Both the position numbers and the translations under genes were made by a program. From Vitellaria paradoxa (Eukaryota > Streptophyta > Magnoliopsida > Ericales > Sapotaceae): a DNA stretch of 64,000 nucleotides. The stretch lies in contig CM034233.1 in assembly GCA_019916065.1 (NCBI GenBank), positions 51,522,447 to 51,586,446 of the forward strand, written 5' to 3'. The notes beneath the pieces are model-generated. The model had not been told where the DNA came from and ran no database searches. It was given only the letters and a program-made list of their open reading frames with translations. Each line of letters opens with the position of its first letter. Position 1 is the first letter of the stretch. Below are positions 47,501-57,680 of the stretch, in pieces.

Positions 47501-50500
47501 TTAACTGATGGCTGGCCCATTGAAGAGTTGATTAAGGTTTTATTCCTTTTTAATGTCTTGGGTTGTTCACTTACTCGAATCCATTGAACCTTCCCAGCAG
47601 CCTTTGGGTTTCTTACAGGTTTCCCGGCCCCAAGGTTTAATGACTCCTTACCTTTTCGAATTCCGAGGCCAGGTACATTCAATGAGGGAACTTCTTGGCC
47701 ACGTGCCACCTTCTTCTTTGCCTTCGGTGGTCGGAAAACATCAGAGTTCAAGGAATCTTCTGCCCATTCAACCCAGGGCCTACGTTCCACCCAAATAGGA
47801 CATTCATACTCAACTTGTCCCACTAAAATCTTAACTGAAGCAGGGATATTTCTTCCATTTCCTCTAATTCTAATCCTAACCCATCTAAAACAATCAGTGC
47901 TGCAGGGATTAGGCTCAGATTCCATGAAGCCTCCACAGAAATTACCAATGCTCTGAATGACTTCTGCACTCCATAAGAAAACAGGCAGACCTACCACTTT
48001 AACCCGTACAGTTTTTTCATTCCAGCCCTTTCTAGGGCAGCAGCTCCAACTATGCCAAGAGTCTAACCAAAGAGGATCTCCGTTAATAATAGTATGCTTT
48101 TACTTTATCCTGTCAGGTAGCAGTTTGGAAGGAAACGTAAACAAGAACCTTTCTCCATCTAAATCCTTAACTCCTACACCTCCAAAAATTCTCCACTTTC
48201 TGTTGACCCAAGCTGAAATTCTGACAGCATCCAACTTGGCTGCTCTTGAGCCTCCTAATCTTCCAACAAGACATTTTTTTAAAAGCATACTGTTCTCAAC
48301 AGCGTCCTTTTAGTTTACAATAACATGCCGGTCATTGTATGTGCTACGAATATTTGAAGGTTGCCATTTGGGGAGGGCAGCAGCTTGCATGTATGACTTG
48401 GGAGCTTTTGGAGCAGCGATTACTTCTTCTTGAAAGTAGACATTCTGCCTGACGTACAGCTTATTTTTGTTGGTTGTTGGGGCTCTAGCATCAGGCAAAA
48501 AGACTTTAACAATCTCAATTAAAAAGCTCCAACTTGATCCAAAAGACAGTTCAGGAAATCTAACCTGTCTTCTGCCATAGGAGCAAATAAGCGCAGTTCT
48601 AGTTTCCTATTGAAACCACCGCTGATGATTGAATAGACGAGTGTTCTAGCTCCCCCTCTAAGACAACCTAATTGAGGATGACCTTTGGTGTTCCAGAGTT
48701 GTTTCAAACATATTAGATACAACCATCTAAGCTCTTCCTCGTAAATGACTAGAAGACGAATGTAACCTCTTCCACGTTCAATAATTCTGTAGCCCCCTTT
48801 GATCTTGTAATCTTCTTCAATCTCAATGGTGACATCTTGAACTTGAAAGGTTTTCCTAATTGATCCAGCTTGATTGGATGGTTTGAAATTCCAAGAGTTT
48901 CCATAATGGTGCATTTTAGCGGATAGTCCCCTTAACATGCACCGAGAGCATTTCTAAGACTATGACTTTTTGATCGACCAAAATTTGGACACTTTTTCAG
49001 CCAAATTTCCATATCCAAAATTATAAATAATATTTGAATCTGACATTCGGATACGTACCTAATTCTGACACTTATACCAAAGTCTGAGCAACATGGGTGG
49101 TAGCTCAACACTTAACCCCCCCCCCCCCCCCCAAAAAAAAGTGGTAGCTCTCCTAGTTGTGCCCTCAATTCTAGCCGTGACACTAAAAAGTGTGATTTAA
49201 TGTTACCTAGAATGCGAATCGTTTTGGTTAGTGGAATGGGAATTGGAATGCGAAACGCGGCCACCATGGTACGCGGTACAAAGGGGGTAGGCTGTTTTGG
49301 AACGCCAAAGCAGAAGGTGGAACATTTTTGGGAATGCTTTTGAAATACATATAAATATATATATATGTTCATACTTTATTACTTATAGCCTTATATTCAC
49401 AAGAAACATGATTTTTAAATATAATATACCAACTGATTACCTTTAGAATTTAGATTCGTAGTTCACAACTAACTGAACTCAAAAAACAAAAAAGAAAAGC
49501 AGAACTACATATTCTCCTTTCCTTTATCTTTAGCAGAAACTCCTACATACGTGGAAATTTGAGATTATTGCTTTCTAGCTTATGGCGCTTGATTAATTGA
49601 AGCACTGAATCGATTTGAACTTTGTCTATGATTATGCAAACTTTGTTGAGATGGTGCACTACCATTGTAACGACTTGCATCTCTGCAATGCAATATTGTT
49701 TGCTTTGGGCTTGGTTAGGTGCAGGGCAAGTACTTTCTAGGAGGGTCACCCATCTTGGTACTGCTCTCGTTCAAACACACTTAATCCTGAGTTCCAACAG
49801 AATCTAGTGTCCTCGTAACTTTAAAACGCATTGTATTTTGTAGATGTTAAATATTACATATATACTACTTCCTTCTTCTATCCAAGCAATATGGGATAGA
49901 AGGTATTGTTTTTTTGCTTCACCCTTGCTTCACTCTCCCACAGATAGTTCCTTATATTCCTTGATAATCCTCTCCCATAATAGCATACACATTCTCGCGA
50001 CGGGCTGTCTTGGCCGAGACTTCGAACCATGCCTTGCGTGGCCTCATACTTTCGGTTGAGTATTAGCTCTGATACCATTTGTAATGACCTGTATCTCTAC
50101 AGTATAATATTGACCGCTTTGGGTTTAGTTAGGTATAGGGCGAGTACTTTACAAGGGGTGACCTATTTTGATATCTCGCTCGAGCACGCTTAACCCTAGA
50201 GTTTAAATGGAATCCACTGCTTTCACGGCTTTTAAACGTGTTGTATTTTGTAAATGTTGAATATTACATATGTGCCACTTTCTTTTTTTTTTTTCCAAGT
50301 GTCATCGCTTCTTTGCTTCATCCTTGCTTCACTCTCTTGCAAGCAAGGTCCCTCACAATTCCTGACAAGCATCTTCACGCAAAAGCTTATCTGGAATATG
50401 AAACTCGTCATCTTCAAGTGACTACCAACGCAATTCCTCCAATCTGGCATTTGAATCGTCTATTGTGGTGTCGTCCAAATCAACGTCCTATTTCTTAAAT

Positions 50501-53500
50501 GGACCTTCCTTGTAGTTTTCCTTAGACCTTGACAAAATTTGAATGTTAGAATGAATAAAAACCAGCTTATCCGCTCTTAACAAATTTAACTTGTACCTCT
50601 TCATGTTGTTGATGAAAGAGATGCTCATTCAGCAGATAAGGTAGAAATAGGTTAGGACAAAACTTTTCTAGCAACTTCAGCAAGTTGTGGTGTCTTTGAT
50701 CCATAAGTACCCCACCAATCTATGGCATCCGTAGTAATCAACAATAGAAACAGCAAAAAGGCCTCTATGCATATAAAAATCCACAAACTGTTTGCAGAGC
50801 AACCTTGCCTCGGTATCATCTGTTGCTATCTTTTCAGAAGATTTTATCACATTAGCAACAACTTCTTTATCTTCATTAGGCTTCTTTCTCACAAATCCTC
50901 TGAGGATAGTGGAGTTAACACAATTGGAATCATAAAATCTAGGTGACAATGCGAATCCAAGGCAATGCATAGGGATGTTCATTTTTTCCCATCAGTGTAA
51001 CACTTTACTTTCAATTTGTTGATAATACTCCTCCAATTATCCATATCTTCATACACGTGCCCCATAATTGGACCATCCTTATAACAAAATCTAATGAGCT
51101 TCTAAATTGGTTCATTATGTGTAAAATGTTATGAACATCATTCAAAACTCATCATTACCAATGTGTTCTGTGTTTGGTTTTCTCATCCATTTTCATCCAT
51201 TCTTTCCATGATTTTAAAACCACAGTAGTAGCTAATGCCTCCCTCTCATCAACAAATCATTTCAGCATTATAAAATGCAAGGCAAATCTTGTTTTAGCCA
51301 CCGTTAACAACTCTAATGCATTGATGATGCATGCTGGTGATTCTTAAAGTACTTGACAATGGTTTTGCCCATGCTATAAGTCTCTTTGAACCAATCAAAT
51401 GCATTCTCCAAATCTTTGATAATTAAATTAAAGTGTGGACTACACAAGGAGACCAAATACTGCTAATTTTTTTTATTAATAGTGCTTTCTAAAATAGATA
51501 TTGGGACCTTTTATTCAAACTTTTTTTTTTCCCAATATGTATAATTTCTTACTAAATAACAGTATAAATTGTATTTGTTGTATAAGAATATATAAATAGT
51601 TTTTATTTTTTATGTACATATAAAAGAATATATTTTTTAATGTGACCCACTTGTGCTGTATGTAGAATTTATTTAAAAATAGTGATGTCGGTCCATGTTA
51701 ATGTCATTTTATATTTGTTTCCTGTATCCATATCTGTGTTTATTAGTTCATTCGCATACGAAGGGAGTATTCGGAAGCAAATTGGGTTGTTGATTCTTTT
51801 GAACAAGGCCTTGGAAATTTGCATCATAGAAAGCTAATGTTTCTGATTGAATTCTCAAAAGCAATTTTGAGATTTATTGACTTTGTATATGAACTTGTTG
51901 CATGATTGTCCCCCATGATATGCTAAAGAATTTAATTGCAAACTCAGTTTGCATATCTCTTTAAGCTGAGTGTCTCACATCTGGTAACGTTTGTTAGTTA
52001 TCTAGTGAATGAATAAAATTTTGAACATTTACATTTCTTGCATTTGCTTGCAAACAAACATATGGAAATGGCACACATGCAGATGCAATCAATGAGAATA
52101 GAAGAAAAAAGAAATTAAACAAATAAATGGTAAATTATGTTTGACTCAATTGTGAGTTTAATCTCTTGCTTACATCTGATCTTCTGTAGATGCGGGAGCC
52201 TTGTGCATTGAATATCCCTTTGAGTTTAATCTCCTCTAGCAAGATGTTGAACCATAAGTTACTGCTTGGATAACAGCAGAGCAGAATTTGTTTTGCTGTT
52301 TCTTTGGCCCTCACAGTTTGATTGGCATGCCTGAAGCTATCATAACTCAATTGGGACCATCTCATCATTCTCTCATCTAGCGAAGAAGCTAATTTTTCAC
52401 CACCCGTGATCTACATAGAAATCTTTTCTAATGGAACAGATTTTCACAGCAATATTCTCCTTCTTGACCTCTATAGAAATATTTTCCAATGAAACAGATT
52501 CTCCCAACAATTTTCACGTCTTCTCATTCCATTGCCATAACTTTGTCCAGTGCTTCTTTTTTTCTTCTTCTTCCGTGCCCCGGGGGGGGGGGATTTAGTT
52601 GTAATTGGTTGTTAAAGGATTTCTGGACTATTTGTTGACCTTCTCTCTAATGTTGTTACAATATTCCCTCTCAAATTTATTTCATCAAGACAAATTGATA
52701 TTTCTCCCCAGTAATGAGGCCCCTCATTCCTTTTTGCTTTAATTTTGCAGCTGCCAGATGGGAAACTTTGGGGAGCTTCTCAAAACTATCATTTGCACTC
52801 ATGTGTCAGACCTACTACTAAGTATAAAGGTTTCATCTTATTACCTTCCTCATAAATTTTGTGATTTCTTATTTGTAGCTGAGAAGTTTTGGAATTACAT
52901 TTGTGGCCTTTTTTGGGAGCAAAGTTGCTGAGCATCTTTCAAGGGCACACATACCTTATTTTCTGGCATTTTGATGTTTTCTGTAGGTTTAATGCATAAT
53001 AACTTAGTTTTCGAGTTTGCTTGACATCGCGTGTGGAGGATGTATTTATTCCAGCCAATCTTCTAGACTTTTCTAATTTGGATATGAAATTTTATGATGT
53101 TCTCTCTGTTAAAAAAAAATTCGTTTTACAATCTCAGTCACCCAAGGAGGAGATCGCTATATGACTGTGAGGACTAATGGGGGATTGAATCAGATGCGCA
53201 CTGGTGTAAGTTATGAATGTCTTTCAACTACTGGTGTTTTATGAATCATGTTTATTTCTGTTCAGCCATAAGAATCCGTTGACTCTTTCACAGTAATACA
53301 CATCATACTTGATCCATTAAATACTTGTTGCAATCAATTTAGACCAAATCACAGAGGTGATGAAATAGTAAGTTGGTTTCTGTTTATGCTGCCTTGTCTG
53401 GCACAAAATGGTTGGGATTTGTAACTTAAAATTTTACCTATGAACTTAACTTTATCCAATGTCATTCAGTAGATTAAGGATGGTTAGTTCCAGGATGAAA

Positions 53501-56500
53501 GATCTGCAAACCAATCTCGCTACCTCTTGGCAACTTTGTACACTACTGGCAGGTATAGATAAACTGTAAGAGTGTTCAACTGATGAAGTGCTCATCTCTT
53601 CATTCTAGGGTCCATGATCCTAAAATTGAGTGCCATAGGATGGGCACTCTATACTTAACATCAACCTTTTCTCACATCTTTGAAATTCCAGCGAGAAGGA
53701 TTTCTTTTTACTCAATATATTTTTCTTTAGTAAATTTTAAGTATATCATTCACAGTGGATGCCAGATGGGCTCAACCTACAGGCTGTATAGGAAGGGGAG
53801 GAGAAGGAAAAAAAAAGGAAAAAGAAAAGAAAAAAGATAGTAATGCATCCTAAAATGATGATCATTTATAAATCTATTAGATCAAAGAGGATTCAGAAAC
53901 AAAAAGGATATCAAAGAACCTATATTTCTGCATGGATTGTCAGTTTCTAACTTGACAGTTTTTATCAACTGCAAATCTGTATATATCAGTTATTTGTCCT
54001 ATAAAGACAGATTTTAGATAAATTTAATTGATTAGTGATTACATATGGAGAGTCAATGCTTGTCTTTTAATGGTTTTCATTGATCTCTATGGGGGAAGGG
54101 CATTGTAACTATTTTTTTAATGCAAGGAAGAGAGTGCATTGTTGCTAAGTACATTATTTTATTATTTTGTATTGTCAATGGAAATCCAGTGGGAAAACCC
54201 CACCTAGTGGGAAAAGGCTTGGCTTGGCTTGGTTTGGTTTGGTTTGGTTTGGTAATGGAAATCCAGTAACCTTGGTTTACTCGCAGATTTCTGATATGGT
54301 CGCTGTGGCACGCATAATGAATGCAACCTTAGTAATTCCTCAACTGGATAAGCACTCATTCTGGCAAGATTCAAGGTTACCTTTAGTTCTCTCTCTCTCT
54401 CTCTCATCTCTCTCATCTCTAAGTCTCCTTCATGTCTAATATTCAGCTCTTCAGTGCATATATTCCAACTTATTCTTTTGTTTTTGGAAATAAAGTATGT
54501 GTGTATATAAAGATAGAAAATAATTGGAAGGGGCATACCCCAATGATGAACAATAATACAGGCTTGACCAAAATAGTAACACTAGAAATCACAAGCCTGC
54601 GCAAAGAACTGCACTGCTAATTCCCTAGGTTTGTTCACAAAGGTTTAACAGCTAGCAAAGATTCTCAACAAATAGCAGGAAAACATAATGAGACTGAACC
54701 ACAGCCACATAAGAATATTTATGCTCCTGCATACAAGCGATAGCCAAATAAAATTACACCCATGGAAGTAGCAGCAGCAATATTCAGCATCATAAATAAC
54801 AATTGCAGCTGACTTTGTGCATAAGTGAAGCATCAGCAAAACACAAAAAATAACATATCCCAATCTGAATCAGTGAATAATTCTAGCACCATCAAACCAC
54901 GGCATGTGATGCAGCCCTGCAACTCTGTCCCCATGCATTACTAAGCAACCAAACTAGCTCATATCCCACCTCTGTAGCACATTTAGCATGTTGTATGATG
55001 AGGCTTCAATGACAATAACTTAGCTCTAACAACATGGTATAATTGCTTTTGTACTGTATAATTGTAATTTGAAAAATTCTGAAACCACAAATGCATCTTC
55101 CTCCATCAAATATGTACAGTAGCAGTAAGAGTTATTTTACAGGTAGTGTTTATGGCATTCTTCTCCTTCCAAGTATTAGCAGCCCACTGAATTAGGATAT
55201 TCCAAGGGAAAGCGGGCATCTGTACTGAGCACTCTCTCATCATAAATTTCACAAGATTGGCAGCATACAAACGTTTGAAAAGGGAGATGCTCATGGGTTT
55301 CATGCTGTTGCCTACAGAAAACACAGGATCCTGCCAAATTACCTCTATACCTATCACTCTATCCATAGTATTCAACTTCCCTCGGACAGCTATCCAAAGA
55401 TTCTCTCTATCTGAATGGATTTTTTTTTAATTGCAGTACCTTCTCAGATGTATTTGATGAATTTCACTTCATCAGAAGCTTACAAGGAGATGTGAGGATT
55501 GTGAAAGAACTTCCCAAGGAATTAGAATCTGTTCCTCGTGCGAGGAAGCACTTCACTTCTTGGGCTGGTATGAGCTACTATGTGGAAATGATGGATTTAT
55601 GGAAGAACTATCAGGTACATTATCTGCATTAATGCTTCAGCTGCTCATATTACAACGTTGGAGACAATTCTGCTGCCTAGTATTTTTCACAATATGAGTT
55701 TCCAAGGGATGATACCTTTTTAGACAATGGCTATTGTTTGGTGTGATGTCCAAAATTCCCAAAACTAGTGTTTTTTGTTTGATGTAATGTCCAAATTCCC
55801 AAAACTAGTGTTTATTTGGTGAGCGCTATTTGTGCTTGCAAATCAGTAACATTATGAGCAAGCGTACTTTAATCTATATTTTGTCCTTGGAGTAAGGACG
55901 AGTAATTATAAATGAAAAGACGGAGGCTGACATAAAATGCTATGTCAGCCCCGTGACATTGATTTGGGATCATTGGAGGACGAGTAATTATAAATGAAAA
56001 GACGGAGGCTGACATAAAATGTTATGTCAGCCCCGTGACATTGACATTGATTTGGGATCGTTGGATTTTAATCTAACAGTCTAGATGTGATCACACTATT
56101 TTAATTCCCAAAAAAAAAAAAAAAAAATGTGAATGTATCTAAATTGTTGAATTTTAATCCAACAGTCTTCATTGCAAGTCACGGAGCTAACATAGCATTA
56201 TTATGTTAGCTTTCCCAAACTATTATAAATTAGGACTTCATTTTATTTATTTTTGAGATAGCTGAAAAAATCAATTTGAATCCAGACAAAGATCCTCTGA
56301 TTTTCCCTTTTGAATAAGTTCAATTTTTGAGCTTGAGTGGTCATTCATGTTTTTTTTCTTCCCCCCCCCCCCCCGGGGGGCGGGGGGGAACTTTATATGC
56401 AGGTGATTCATGTTGCAAAATCAGATTCCAGACTTGCAAATAATGATCTGCCACTTGATATCCAGAGGTTGAGATGCCGTGCTTTGTATTATGCTCTCCG

Positions 56501-57645
56501 CTTCTCTCCTCCTATTGAGAATTTAGGAAAGGTTAGGACTGTCACTCTCTGGTATTGGTCTACCAAATAAATTGACATCCATTGCCAGTTACAATAGAAA
56601 TTCTTACCAAAATTCTGAAATGCTCCTTTGAATTTTATACGACGTTTGGGGACTTCCTGTAACGTTGATGATTATAATGATCAAACCTTTGCCATGCATA
56701 GTTTTGGAACAATCCCTCCTTTTGAAATGGAATGTCAAGTTCTTTGAAAGTTCGAATTCTCATCAGAACTTAAAACCACTCCATGAGCATACAAAATATT
56801 GTCAGGCCATGCTTTGGTCCAGTTTTCTTTTGCTTTTATTTAAATGCTTTTAAGAGGCCTCCCATGGGGATTCCTGTTAAATTAGGTTCTGAGAATACCT
56901 GACGATGACAACACAGAAGCTTGTGGAGCGGCTGAGATCCCATGGTGGAAGATACATTGCTCTTCATCTGAGATATGAGAAGGATATGCTATCTTTCACT
57001 GGCTGTACTTATGGCCTTACTGATGCAGAATCTGAAGAACTGAGAATAATGAGGTAAAAAATATGTATATAATGATATAATACCTACTTATATATGCATT
57101 TTCATGTCTCCATACATGTCGCTGGGCTATAACTTGTGAGTTGAGAACTGGCAAAACTTCCTGCCCCGGCCTTGGATGTAGTTCTGTAGCTCCCCTTAAA
57201 ACTATCATCTATGCATAGGAACTGAACCTTCAAGGTGCTCTTAGCATTCGTCTATAGATTTGCAAGGTTCTAAATTGATGTCAAATGGTTTTCCCCTGAT
57301 AAGATTGGCACGCAGCATTTATCTTTCTTTCCTTCTTCAGCTCTTACCCCCCAACCAAAAAAATAGATACGTAAAAATAAATAGATAAGCAACTTGTGTG
57401 GGTGCATGCACATTGTTCCGGTAGTAGGAGAATATTGCATTTGGAAGCTTAACTTTGCTAATGCCCACATGATTGAATTCAAAATGAAATGTGGAAATTT
57501 CTGAAAATTTTGATATTTTGTGGGTAGTGGAATGGCTATTTCCTCCTAGTCCTGTCAGCGAATCTTCCTAAAAGGCACTTTTTTCCCCCCCGGGAACGTA
57601 TGCTTATTTTTCATTTGTTGTTATTGTCATTGTTGTTGTCATTGT

Positions 57646-57680
<35 letters not shown>

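Larger units (their letters stand above)
43065..48977 (-). mobile_element. L1-type LINE, near full length, with poly(A) tail and 13-bp target duplication
   Basis: The element runs on the minus strand. Its poly(A) tail is the T run at 43066-43080, and its 5' end is at about 48977. CCAAAATTTGGAC flanks both sides (43052-43064, 48978-48990). It contains an ORF1 with DUF4283-like sequence and an ORF2 with endonuclease, reverse transcriptase and zf-RVT regions, all interrupted by frameshifts and stops. It lies antisense in intron 1 of the O-fucosyltransferase gene. The exact long target duplication and complete order suggest it was full length when inserted. Confidence 0.9.
38871..52750 (+). other. 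First intron of the O-fucosyltransferase gene, about 13.9 kb, full of elements
   Basis: It opens GTTTTT and closes TTTTGCAG. Within it are an RTE LINE fragment, a Copia gag relic, an L1-type LINE, a Cassandra TRIM and a hAT relic, each listed. The remaining parts (38871-39800, 40690-41080, 42665-43050, 48991-49660, 51470-52750) are AT-rich with no gene. C runs followed by A runs occur at 39196-39229 and about 49118-49140. A TTACC-type motif next to a T run is at about 38934-38950, with no target duplication. Confidence 0.75.

Noticed and set aside
49690..49810. Possible genuine 5S rRNA gene on the minus strand
   Set aside because: The 5S-like sequence is diverged, present twice within paired LTR-like repeats and next to a primer-binding site, so it belongs to a Cassandra TRIM.
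56890..56916. Acceptor at GAG/AATACC for exon 7
   Set aside because: Using it puts a TGA in frame at once. The later CACAG/AAGCTT acceptor at 56917 keeps the frame and the family motif.
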